A stretch of 59,201 bases of DNA, taken from positions 1 to 59,201 of the forward strand of contig PWKN01000084.1 in assembly GCA_003559735.1 (NCBI GenBank), in the 5' to 3' direction. Below are positions 40,060 through 48,862 of this stretch, in pieces. The DNA is from Bacteroidales bacterium (lineage in GTDB: Bacteria; Bacteroidota; Bacteroidia; Bacteroidales; UBA7960). The translations under genes and the position numbers were made by a program. Numbering within the stretch: the stretch's first letter is position 1; each line of letters starts with the position of its first letter. Below the pieces are notes generated by a model that was not told the origin of the DNA, ran no database searches, and saw only the letters and a list, made by a program, of their open reading frames with translations.

Positions 40060-40971
40060 TTAACGCCCGGCCCTGACATCTTCAATCTGTTGCTGAAGGG
40101 CGGCAATGGCAATGGGCAACTCCGTTTCAAAGTCTGACCAGCTGGCTTCGATGGAAATATGTCCGGCGTAGCCGATCTCTTTCAATGCACGCAGGTAAGG
40201 TCTGAAATCATCTCCTGCAATACCAGGAGCTGTGCGGTTATCTCTCTCTGCAATATGGATATGGTGCACATAACCGGCAGCCATCAGGATATGATCGGCG
40301 GGTTCATCCTCCCTGAGCATATGGAAAAAATCGCATAAAAGACGGATATGCGGATGGTCAGCCATTTTTACAATCTCAAGTCCCTCAACCACCGTATTGA
40401 TAAAGTTAACTTCTCCCCTGTGCAATGGTTCAACCACAACATATACGCCATATTTCTCTGCCACCGGCCCCATCTGTTTAAGGAGATCAACAAACTGCAT
40501 TTTTGCCAGTTCGGGGTCAAATCCCTCAGGGATGCGCCTGGAACCACCACTTCCAAATACGATCGACTCAACACCGGCCATCTGTGCCCTCCTGAATGCA
40601 GTATCGGCATATGCAATGATCTCCGGATGGGCTGCTTCAGGTCCCACTGACTTCAGGTGCCCGGGGATAAACACATTCAATGCCAGCACCGGCAGTGAAG
40701 AAGCCTCAAGGCGTTCCAGGTTCTCTGAAAACACCTCATGCGACTCAAATGGGATAATAAACCGCTGGAGGTTTTCTTCGATAAAATCATAGCCCATATC
40801 CGCCAGCAATGCATGATTGTCAAGGGATGTACATACGCCTATTTTTTCAAGGAACGGGGGTTGGCCTTCCCTGTTTCTGCCACTGCAGGCTGATACCAAA
40901 ACAACGACAAGGATGATCAGAATAGATTTGGTCAGTGTCCCTGCATCTCTTTCGATCCATATGTCTTTCAT
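40060..40971 (-). CDS. Exported sugar isomerase/epimerase-type TIM-barrel lipoprotein
   Basis: A 303-residue AP-endonuclease-2/xylose-isomerase-like TIM barrel. Metal-site elements are VVVEPLHRGEVNF, LLCDFFHM and SIEASW, in the order expected of sugar epimerase/isomerase enzymes. An N-terminal lipoprotein signal (ILVVVLVSAC) makes it an exported, membrane-tethered protein. A minus-strand -7 box TATTTTTG (40994-41001) precedes it by about 23 nt. Substrate unknown; context suggests a uronate or uronate-derived ketose. Confidence 0.82.
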   Translation of the reverse strand: MKDIWIERDAGTLTKSILIILVVVLVSACSGRNREGQPPFLEKIGVCTSLDNHALLADMGYDFIEENLQRFIIPFESHEVFSENLERLEASSLPVLALNVFIPGHLKSVGPEAAHPEIIAYADTAFRRAQMAGVESIVFGSGGSRRIPEGFDPELAKMQFVDLLKQMGPVAEKYGVYVVVEPLHRGEVNFINTVVEGLEIVKMADHPHIRLLCDFFHMLREDEPADHILMAAGYVHHIHIAERDNRTAPGIAGDDFRPYLRALKEIGYAGHISIEASWSDFETELPIAIAALQQQIEDVRAGR

Positions 40972-40993
40972 TGTTACATATTTTTATTGTCCG

Positions 40994-41001
40994 CAAAAAT
41001 A
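40994..41001 (-). promoter_or_regulatory. -7 element for the isomerase-like lipoprotein
   Basis: Minus-strand TATTTTTG matches TAnnTTTG with G/C after it, 23 nt upstream of the ATG at 40971. No well-spaced -33 element. Confidence 0.45.
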
Positions 41002-41187
41002 AAGAATTCTCTTGCCAAATTTAATTAAAGTCTGTCGATATAATCAAGTGTATTAAGGGCATGCACGAAAACAGGTGGTTCCTGTCAATTGTGTGATCAA
41101 AGTGCGCCGGTCCTTTGCCGGGAACCCACTGATGTTTCCGTAGCAACAAGGTTTCCTGGCCGGCAGCAATCAGTGAGGCAATCCGGT

Positions 41188-43209
41188 TCAATCATCCCGG
41201 TTCGACAGAAATTGCGGCTCAGTTCCTGAGTAATCGATGCGATACAATAAATGATCGATTTCAACTGACAATATACCTTCATTCAACCTGAGTTGCGGAC
41301 CATCATATACAGGCCACAACCCTTCCAATTGTACGCGGCTTCCGTTGACCGACCATTCGGGTATTTTCCCATAACCCTCACCGCAAGGCCATTCGGGTTG
41401 TTTCCACTCTGCAGCAAAAGTGACAACCTGTTGTTCAACAGGCCCGTATCCCCAGTCATAGGTCGCTTCTGTAAAGCATCCATCTGTGTTGAATGTTACA
41501 GACAGACTGTCTCCTGTAACAGATACATAGCCAACCTGGTATGTTTCAGATAATGCGGATCTGTCAATACGTCGTTCACTGAGACAGGTTGCAACAAAGT
41601 CATCAAATCCATTGTGCTCTGATGCATCCGCCACCTCCAGTATGAATCCGCATGCATTTCCTGGCTCAGCCTGATCAACAAGAATTTTCCTGTTGTCCAG
41701 ATACAAGGGCTGGTCAGTAACCTCACTGCCATTGGATAAATAATATATGGCAAGATAAACGTTCCCCAGATCCGCAAAACAGGCATTGTCATGAAACACC
41801 AGGTTGGCAGATCCGGGCAGGTTGATAAAGCTTTTGTTTTCTGCTATGATATTGCCGGCAAAATTGACCACGTTCGGCTTGTCATCACCCGGGAACCTCA
41901 ATGAAAAATCTCTTTGCCAGTCAAGCTTCCACTGGTCAACAATACTGCTAACCTTCCTGATCAGCTCACCCGCATTGGAAGGGGTACGTGTGACCTGTGC
42001 CAGAACATTTTTGTGTTGCGCAAACTGTGTCCATGGGTTTGCGGTACCCCCGGACCACACCTCATGAAACCGTCCGTTACCGGAAACCATCACCGGATGG
42101 TCATCGTCTGTCCTGGAAACCAGTTTCCAGTTAACGATCTGATAGGTAGAACCAGTCCAGCCACCGTAAGGACTGACTGCCGTACCCAGAGTGAAATTGT
42201 TGTGTACATAATAGAATTGCCTTACAAACGATTGCTCTTCAAACAAATAAGAAGGCTTGCTCCCTGTGGTCCATGAAGGTTTATCAAATTGCTTTTTCGC
42301 CAGTCTTACTATGGCTTTATTCGGAAAATAATTGCTTGTAACGGCATGCATTGACTGGATGTATTCTCCACCGGTACGGGTAAAGGGCAGGCTGTCACTT
42401 TGGTTTCCAAACCATAGCCAGCAAAGGTATTCGGTTGCAGAACTGTATTCATCCCGCACGCCCCTGCCTCTTTTCTCACTGCCTCCGTACGCCCCCCAGC
42501 TGTAATGCAAAGCCGATTCAGCTGCGTAATAATCGAGCACTGCGCGTGCCATGTCACGAACTTCCTGATCATTTGCAAAATCATACAGGTTCAGCCACCC
42601 AATGATATGATACGTCTGGTATATGCTTGAGTTCCACTCCCCTGTCCCTTTACGGTAAATCATGGAAGACCATTGCTGTATCCATTCTTTCATAAGGGCA
42701 AGTTTTTCTGCGGCTTCAGGAAAAAGGTCAGGGTATTCGAGGGCATGCTGGGCATAAAGATAACCCGATGTTCGTTCCATGTTGATATGGTTTTCTGTCC
42801 CTTCAGATGTCCATGGGTTATGGCTGTCAGTACGTTCGAACACTTTTTCCAGGAGCAGGATCCGGTTTTTGTAAATGGCAGGGGCATCAGGATACAAGGA
42901 CATCAGCCTTGCCATCCCTGCCAGGGTAAAATGAAATGGACTGCGGTGCTTTAATTGATCGATCCATGAGTTGGCAAGGGAGTCACGAATCCCATATTTT
43001 TCGAACCTGGCCATCACTTTTGGCCAGTAGAATTTTTCCGGATCTGGAATATTCATAGAGGGCAGAACATAATGATCCGCCACGAAGTCTGTCAAAACAG
43101 AGGCCCTTAACAGGAATCCCGGATCGCGCTCATTGACGGAGCGGGTCTCCAAGGATGACAGGCAGGAAATTAAATGAATACAAATGGATAATATGATGAT
43201 TCTATGCAT
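41188..43209 (-). CDS. Secreted alpha/alpha-toroid polysaccharide-lyase-like protein (family unassigned)
   Basis: A 673-residue exported protein (signal IIILSICIHLISC). The N-terminal ~370 residues are helix-rich with Trp/Tyr/Asn/His-rich motifs such as SEGTENH, SSIYQTYH, RDEYSSATEY and YVHNNFTLG, and the C-terminal ~300 residues are beta-rich. This is the layout of alpha/alpha-toroid plus beta-sandwich polysaccharide lyases (PL8-like group). I do not recognise the exact family. Next to GH88 and upstream of the isomerase it fits the enzyme that makes unsaturated uronyl ends. Could also be a hydrolase of similar fold. Confidence 0.7.
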   Translation of the reverse strand: MHRIIILSICIHLISCLSSLETRSVNERDPGFLLRASVLTDFVADHYVLPSMNIPDPEKFYWPKVMARFEKYGIRDSLANSWIDQLKHRSPFHFTLAGMARLMSLYPDAPAIYKNRILLLEKVFERTDSHNPWTSEGTENHINMERTSGYLYAQHALEYPDLFPEAAEKLALMKEWIQQWSSMIYRKGTGEWNSSIYQTYHIIGWLNLYDFANDQEVRDMARAVLDYYAAESALHYSWGAYGGSEKRGRGVRDEYSSATEYLCWLWFGNQSDSLPFTRTGGEYIQSMHAVTSNYFPNKAIVRLAKKQFDKPSWTTGSKPSYLFEEQSFVRQFYYVHNNFTLGTAVSPYGGWTGSTYQIVNWKLVSRTDDDHPVMVSGNGRFHEVWSGGTANPWTQFAQHKNVLAQVTRTPSNAGELIRKVSSIVDQWKLDWQRDFSLRFPGDDKPNVVNFAGNIIAENKSFINLPGSANLVFHDNACFADLGNVYLAIYYLSNGSEVTDQPLYLDNRKILVDQAEPGNACGFILEVADASEHNGFDDFVATCLSERRIDRSALSETYQVGYVSVTGDSLSVTFNTDGCFTEATYDWGYGPVEQQVVTFAAEWKQPEWPCGEGYGKIPEWSVNGSRVQLEGLWPVYDGPQLRLNEGILSVEIDHLLYRIDYSGTEPQFLSNRDD

Positions 43210-43326
43210 GGAATTTGTTTTAATTGTTACTTGCCGGGAGAGGAATACGTTTTATGAAATCGTGGTGCGGACCATGCCCCGTATGTTGTTCCTGATATAT
43301 CATGGGTCATATACGGCACCTCTAAA

Positions 43327-43359
43327 CAGAGGGCCGCCCGGTAAAAGGCAGCCCTTCTG
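43327..43359 (-). repeat. Imperfect hairpin similar to the terminator at 43519
   Basis: CAGAGGGCCGCC and GGCAGCCCTTCTG can pair with one mismatch and one bulge. It shares the GGGC-GCCC/GGCAGCCC core with the hairpin at 43519-43548. No good T-run follows on the minus strand, so a repeat element or leader structure is as likely as a terminator. Confidence 0.35.
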
Positions 43360-43518
43360 TTCTACAAAAACCAAAACCCAACACTATGTTAACTGAAAAG
43401 ATAGTTCATGATAGCAATTCAAAATTAAGCAAATATTCTAACCTTAACCGGTAGAATCGTCGCATTTTGTATGTATTTCTGTATCAGAATTGTTTTTTTT
43501 TACCTGAAATGGTGAAAT

Positions 43519-43548
43519 AAAGGGCTGCCCGGGTTCGGGCAGCCCTTT
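43519..43548 (-). terminator. Strong intrinsic terminator of the T9SS surface protein gene
   Basis: A perfect 13-bp stem (AAAGGGCTGCCCG / CGGGCAGCCCTTT) with a 4-nt loop, about 42 nt after the stop codon, followed on the minus strand by ATTTC. Confidence 0.85.
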
Positions 43549-43590
43549 CGCTTTATATTAACCAACACAAGGTATGAAAAAACATAATGA

Positions 43591-45654
43591 CTAATACTGA
43601 ACGATAAAGCGTTTCACAGAACGTTGCGTTTTGTCTTTCACCTCAATGAAATAGGATCCGGGATTCAAACCGGTTAGGTTGATCTCGTGAGAAACTCTTG
43701 AGGTATCCTTCGTTATGGTTTCAAACCCTACCACACGTCCGTACATATCAATCACCGTAATATATACATTGCCTGCATGGCTGCTTTCAAACTCAAGAGT
43801 GATCCTGTCCTTTGCCGGATTTGGGTAAAGATTCAGCATGTCCTCTGCAACTGAATGGTCAGGAACATCAACTGGATCACCGTGTGCAAGGATACCGATG
43901 GCATAATAACCGGTTTGGATGTTTTCCACCTCAAAATTCACAAGGAGTTCATCAACCATTGCCGTCACACCAAGATCTGTCCAGTTTTCATCAGCAGCAT
44001 CTTCCTTATACCACAATTTATATTCTGCACTGGGCTCAGATTCCAGTCCGGCAGCCTCAAAGTCAAAACCAACGGTCACATCTGCATCCGTTCCTGTGGT
44101 TTGCAGGTACCAGAACCGAGACCAAGATTTGCCATCGTTGTCATCATCGATTTCTGCACCGTTATGACCCGCAATCACAAAGTCACCATCTGCAGCAAAT
44201 CCATCGGCCGACAATTGCAGCGCCCCACCTGAGCCAAACAGGTGTGATTCACTTGAAGCACCGGCAATATCTTCAGTCTGGCCAACACCGATAATATCAT
44301 AAATATAATCGGTATGGGTATACATGAGGCCATTATCCAATTCAAGTCCGTATTTCGCAGCCAGGTAGTTCTTGACAAGTTTTGTCTGCGCATTGTTTAC
44401 ATCAGAGTTGAACATTACGATCTCAGCCACGTCTATGGGCTGGAAGCCTCCAATGATCACAGGGGAGTGAACACTCTGTACCGGTCTTGCATACGCCGCA
44501 CTGCTTTTCAATACCCCATCAGTGATAAAGGTTGCAAGTCCGTGGTTGCTGTTCAGGTTCACATTCACGATATAATAGTCCTCATCGTTGAATTCATCAA
44601 TGCTTTTCAGGAATATATCCCTGGCAATGACAAACTGCATTTTATTGGGATTGGCACCCCCGTCCATTTCAAGCACGTAAGCGGCTTGTGCGGGTTGGTT
44701 CCTGATATCCCTTTTCTGGAACAAGGCTGCAAAATCTCCGAACATCTGGTTGCGTTTTACAACCATGAAAATGGAAATACCTGCACCGCCATCGAGGTTA
44801 TCAGCATCGTCAACAACAAGAATCCTGTTGTCTCCTTCAGCACCTGCCTGGCTGCCAAAATGAACCACCGGCCAGTTATTTAGTCCGCCAGCTACAAAGC
44901 TTGGTGCTGGCTTCCAGTTCTCACCGGTATTTTCAATGTTGCTGTCCACCATCGACTCATCATTATGCGCATGGTTCTCATTTCCTGACATGTCACCCCA
45001 ATGGTGAACCTTGCCTCCGTCTTCCACATCGGTGATGTCATGTGCCCTCAGCCAGAGAGACAATTCCGGCTGGCCATCGCGTGAAAGGTCTGCAAAACCA
45101 ACTCCTCCAGGCCCAACACCCGGTGCCGGCATGGTCTGCACGACATCATAAAACGCTTCGACCACCTCCGTTTCAAACGTAAAATCATCGTTGTACGCCT
45201 GGGCACGTATCAGGGTTGGTTCGGTCAGGATCAGCGGTTCTTCATAGATAGCCGTTGGTGCTCCCCCGTCATCGGAATACCTGATCACAGATCCTTCAGG
45301 CTCCACCTCGATCGTGACCATCACGCTGCCCTGGTATTTTACCACTGGTGTCGGACTGAATTGTGGCAAGCCTACCGGTGTAACGTGATATGTTTTGGAT
45401 GTCACGATACTCGGCAGAAGGTCGTCGGCATAAGCAATTGCCCTGATGGTAAAAGATTTATTCTCTGACTCAGCTGTCAGTGTTATGGGGGTGTCACCAT
45501 CATAGGGGGTACCATCTTCTTCTGTCGGGTCATCACCGTTAATGGTATAATATATACTGGCACCAGCCAGTTGGTGTTGACAGCGATACATCAACCGAAC
45601 GTATGTGACGGTCATCCCTGGGTGCAAAAGCAACAGGTGCCACCTGTGGTTCAT
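43591..45654 (-). CDS. C-terminal part of frameshifted T9SS surface protein
   Basis: The homologous frame begins near 45570, just after the CTGGCTGG duplication; the upstream 28 residues of the track ORF are out-of-frame read-through. From there: a chitobiase/hexosaminidase C-terminal-like domain pair (IYYTINGDDPT, then SVMVTIEVEPEGSVIRYSD), a LamG-like/concanavalin-type domain (~230-470; LSLWLRAHDI, VVHFGSQAG), a beta-rich region and a Por secretion-system (T9SS type A) sorting domain at the end (NLYPNPAKDRI, GLNPGSYFI). It completes the protein encoded by 45539-48862. A functional full-length product would need the 4 bp removed or a programmed frameshift. Confidence 0.85.
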   Translation of the reverse strand: MNHRWHLLLLHPGMTVTYVRLMYRCQHQLAGASIYYTINGDDPTEEDGTPYDGDTPITLTAESENKSFTIRAIAYADDLLPSIVTSKTYHVTPVGLPQFSPTPVVKYQGSVMVTIEVEPEGSVIRYSDDGGAPTAIYEEPLILTEPTLIRAQAYNDDFTFETEVVEAFYDVVQTMPAPGVGPGGVGFADLSRDGQPELSLWLRAHDITDVEDGGKVHHWGDMSGNENHAHNDESMVDSNIENTGENWKPAPSFVAGGLNNWPVVHFGSQAGAEGDNRILVVDDADNLDGGAGISIFMVVKRNQMFGDFAALFQKRDIRNQPAQAAYVLEMDGGANPNKMQFVIARDIFLKSIDEFNDEDYYIVNVNLNSNHGLATFITDGVLKSSAAYARPVQSVHSPVIIGGFQPIDVAEIVMFNSDVNNAQTKLVKNYLAAKYGLELDNGLMYTHTDYIYDIIGVGQTEDIAGASSESHLFGSGGALQLSADGFAADGDFVIAGHNGAEIDDDNDGKSWSRFWYLQTTGTDADVTVGFDFEAAGLESEPSAEYKLWYKEDAADENWTDLGVTAMVDELLVNFEVENIQTGYYAIGILAHGDPVDVPDHSVAEDMLNLYPNPAKDRITLEFESSHAGNVYITVIDMYGRVVGFETITKDTSRVSHEINLTGLNPGSYFIEVKDKTQRSVKRFIVQY

Positions 45655-48600
45655 AGTTCAGGGTGAGATAGCTGCCCCTCCATTCCCTGCCTGACAACCA
45701 GCCGCGGTTACCCGGCGTAGGCTCCGCACCTTTGGCAACAAGGGTAACGTATTGCTTGCCGTCATCGATGGCTGCATTGATATAATCGGTAAAAGCAGGA
45801 CTCGACAGCATCATCCACCGGCCACCGCGCAGCAATGTGCCGGTCAGTAAAACATTACCACCAACAGCTGGCTTATTGTTCCAGGTGATCTCATATTCAT
45901 CCCAGTCGACATCCGATGCACCAAATACCTCAAAGTCCATCTCAGTGAAGTCGACAGGTGTTTCGTTATGGATGGCTCCATATACATTCAGTGAAGCGGA
46001 AACAGTCTCATCATAGGCCCCGGAAATATCGTACTTGAAAAAGATCCATTTTGAAGCCTCGTTTTCATCATCATTGATCAGGTGCTGATCAGCAAGATCG
46101 CCGAAGTTTGTATCTCTTTCCCCTTCAACCTGCGAAACATAGGCATCGGCAACCACTTCCATGGTTTGCACAGGAGGTGGAACGGTGTAATCAAAGATCA
46201 GGCTGGTCGCTTGCGGCCGCCATTCACGTCCGGCCATCCACAACCTGTCACCCGGGGTATTGTCTTTCCCTTTCAGAACGAAAGAGACGTGGGTCCGCCC
46301 TTCGCCTACTGCTTCATTGATGTAATGGGTAAGCAGGTCGCTTTCCCAGGTAACCGCCTGCCCGGCACCAAACCATGTCACATTCTCTTCTATTAATCTG
46401 ACGCCAGCGTCAGGTTTGTTTTCCCAGTTGATTTCCATTTCTTCCCATTCCTGATCTTCAACGGCAAATACATCCACAAAGAAATCCTCTCTTTGGGTAC
46501 CGGAGTCATGCTGGGCAATATATGCCGTCAACTTCACCGCACCAGCTGCGGCATCGGCCACCTCGCTGATATCAAACCTGAGGAAGGTTTCTTTGCTGGT
46601 GCCATCGTCGGCTCTTCTGATGCCCATATCGGCAGCGGCACCAAAATTCTCTGCAGGATCTTCCTCTTTCACAAAGGCATCAGCCACCACATAGATGGTA
46701 TCTGATTCGAGCGGACTGCGCAGGGTGAGTTCCAGTTGCGGACCCCAGTCACCGTCACCTTTGCCACCAATCCACTGCAGATCACCGCCATCACCGCTTT
46801 TGTATTCCAGTCCAAAAGCAACCTCGGCTTTTCCGAACAAAGTGTGGTCGTTGATGTAATTCACAAGGTTGTCGCCTACATTGTCATATACCAGTCTGGC
46901 TGAACTTTGCACCTTCTCGACAGTTGCCAGTTCACCTGAGCTCGATGGCTTGTTATTCCAGTTTGTTGTTGCACGGGAGAAATCAGTTCCTGCCCTGGTC
47001 AGCTTGATGACCATTGTTTTGTCAGCAGCCATTGACCCACGCGTAGAGAATCTGGCGTCTACAATTTCCATACCTGCAATATCACCAACATTGAATTTGA
47101 CAAAAGAAATGGTTTGTTCTTCTTCTGTCTTTCTAACGAGCAGGTTGCTGGCATGAAATGCTTCTGCAGTATTTTCAGGCTCATGCTCAAAAACGACTGC
47201 ATCATCAGAAGCAAGACTGTTGTACCCGTATTCAAGTACCAGTTCAAGCATGGGTCCCCAGGCACCATCACCCATACCGCCTATCCAGTTCAGGTCAGCG
47301 CCGTCACCATCTTTGAATTCAAGGCCAAACGAAACAACAGAGGCACCAGATGCCAGCTTCCCGTTGATGTAGTTGTTCAGTTCATTGCCGTTGGGCACGA
47401 AGGTCTTTCGACCCGAGTCACTATCATACAAAACTGTAGCCAACTCGCCCGATGTGTTTGGCTTATTGGTCCAGTTTGTAGTCTCCCTTGAAAAGTCATC
47501 CCCCGACCTGGTGAGCTTAACCGTCATGGTAGATCCCGAAGCCATTGATGACCGGGTTGAAAACTTAACGTCTCTGACCACACGCCCGGAGAAATTGCTG
47601 ATGTCGAACTGTACAAAGGAGATGGCCTGCGCGTCATCCTCCTTGCTGTAAACAAGCAGGTTCGAATTATGGAAAAAGCTTGCAGTCTCCTCAGGTTCGT
47701 CAGAAAAAGCAATGGCATCAGCAATGGCAAAAGCGGAAGTGTTTTCAGTGTCGGGTACAATATTCAGTATGGGACCCCAGGCACCATCACCTCGTCCGCC
47801 AATCCAATTGCCCGCATCCAGATCACCTCCGTCATGCTGCATGCCAAACACGATCACTTCCCTGCCTTCAGCCAGCACCTCATTGATGTAATTGACGATG
47901 CCATTGTTTACAGCCTCATAGGGCATCCTGTCAGAACTCGTGGTATACTCTTTGGCTCCGATGCGGCCCGACATCCCCGGCTTATTGTTCCAGTTTGTGC
48001 TGGTCCGGCTGATCTCGGTTCCGGAAACACGCCTTAACTGAACCTTATTGACCGTTTCAGGCTTGCTGGTACCACGGGTTGAAAACTCAGCAGAAGCAAC
48101 TTGCTTATAGGCCATCCCGGGGAGTTCAAACTTGACGAAAGAGACTGCTTCAGTAGCGTCATCGATACGGGTTACCAACAAGTTGCCGGCATGGAAGTCT
48201 GCACCGGTTTTTTCAGGATCTTCCTTAAAAGCCACGGCATCATCGGCGGGATAGAAGGCCATGCCCCTGTCCAGTTCGATCATCAGCTCCGGACCCCAGG
48301 CACCATCGCCACGGCCACCAATCCAGTTAACTGCATCCAGGTCACCTTCTTTATATTGTATTGCAAAGGCAATTTCGGTCGACCCATTAATCAGCTCTTC
48401 GTTGATGTAATCAACCAGGCGGTTGCCCTCTGGCGTATAGGCTCTTCTCCCTGAATCAGTTGTGTACACCTTGGTTCCCAGTTCCTGTCCGGTCGAAGGT
48501 CTGTTCGACCAGTTGGTCGTATCCCGGTGGAAGGTCGTACCAGCCCTTCTCAACCGTATGATGGTCTCCGTATCAGGCTTGGCTGTCCCACGGGTAGAGA

Positions 48601-48862
48601 ACGAAGCATCGGTCACGACGCGGTTTGCAAAGGCACTGATGTCGAATTTGACATAGGAAAACACGTGCCCCTCTTCCGTCATATTGGCCAGAATATTGCT
48701 GTTGTGAAAGGCACTCGCAGTGGCCTCCGGATCAGCCTCAAACACGACGGCATCACCCGAAGCATACATGGTGACTGCCTGCGCATGCACGTTCGATCCG
48801 AACAGCAGCAGCATAACAGCAGTCACGATTAACCCTTTAAAAGTAAATGTTCCATTTTTCAT
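45539..48862 (-). CDS. N-terminal part of frameshifted repeat-rich surface protein
   Basis: A 1107-residue ORF with a signal peptide (FKGLIVTAVMLLLFGSNVHAQ) and six consecutive ~170-residue DNRLRE/CBM96-like beta-sandwich units. Units 1-4 (about 32-197, 202-369, 377-545, 548-714) are closely related, each with TTNWxNKP, YIN and WIGGxGDGxWGP; units 5-6 (722-892, 901-1071) are the classical type. The ORF ends 36 residues later, after VDVSLSTP, where a chitobiase C-like domain should begin. The rest is in another frame at 43591-45570. T9SS-exported adhesin or glycan-binding protein. Confidence 0.85.
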   Translation of the reverse strand: MKNGTFTFKGLIVTAVMLLLFGSNVHAQAVTMYASGDAVVFEADPEATASAFHNSNILANMTEEGHVFSYVKFDISAFANRVVTDASFSTRGTAKPDTETIIRLRRAGTTFHRDTTNWSNRPSTGQELGTKVYTTDSGRRAYTPEGNRLVDYINEELINGSTEIAFAIQYKEGDLDAVNWIGGRGDGAWGPELMIELDRGMAFYPADDAVAFKEDPEKTGADFHAGNLLVTRIDDATEAVSFVKFELPGMAYKQVASAEFSTRGTSKPETVNKVQLRRVSGTEISRTSTNWNNKPGMSGRIGAKEYTTSSDRMPYEAVNNGIVNYINEVLAEGREVIVFGMQHDGGDLDAGNWIGGRGDGAWGPILNIVPDTENTSAFAIADAIAFSDEPEETASFFHNSNLLVYSKEDDAQAISFVQFDISNFSGRVVRDVKFSTRSSMASGSTMTVKLTRSGDDFSRETTNWTNKPNTSGELATVLYDSDSGRKTFVPNGNELNNYINGKLASGASVVSFGLEFKDGDGADLNWIGGMGDGAWGPMLELVLEYGYNSLASDDAVVFEHEPENTAEAFHASNLLVRKTEEEQTISFVKFNVGDIAGMEIVDARFSTRGSMAADKTMVIKLTRAGTDFSRATTNWNNKPSSSGELATVEKVQSSARLVYDNVGDNLVNYINDHTLFGKAEVAFGLEYKSGDGGDLQWIGGKGDGDWGPQLELTLRSPLESDTIYVVADAFVKEEDPAENFGAAADMGIRRADDGTSKETFLRFDISEVADAAAGAVKLTAYIAQHDSGTQREDFFVDVFAVEDQEWEEMEINWENKPDAGVRLIEENVTWFGAGQAVTWESDLLTHYINEAVGEGRTHVSFVLKGKDNTPGDRLWMAGREWRPQATSLIFDYTVPPPVQTMEVVADAYVSQVEGERDTNFGDLADQHLINDDENEASKWIFFKYDISGAYDETVSASLNVYGAIHNETPVDFTEMDFEVFGASDVDWDEYEITWNNKPAVGGNVLLTGTLLRGGRWMMLSSPAFTDYINAAIDDGKQYVTLVAKGAEPTPGNRGWLSGREWRGSYLTLNYEPQVAPVAFAPRDDRHIRSVDVSLSTPTGWCQYILYH
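45563..45570. other. CCAG tandem duplication causing a frameshift
   Basis: On the minus strand ACTGGCTGGTGCC contains CTGG twice in a row. Reading through without one CTGG gives STPTGASIYYTING, the normal start of a chitobiase C-like domain, and the total length 43591-48862 minus 4 is divisible by 3 (1756 codons). So the duplication alone explains the split. Confidence 0.85.

Larger units (their letters stand above)
43210..43590. other. Intergenic region with two related hairpins
   Basis: 381 nt between the T9SS protein (minus) and the lyase-like protein (minus). It holds a perfect terminator hairpin (43519-43548) and a similar imperfect hairpin (43327-43359). I see no ORF with family features and no convincing promoter box for the lyase-like gene. 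Confidence 0.6.

Noticed and set aside
43591-48862. Two independent genes sharing an overlap (115 nt) at 45539-45654
   Set aside because: The start of the second ORF is out-of-frame read-through of the first; the domain boundary and the CTGG duplication show one broken gene.
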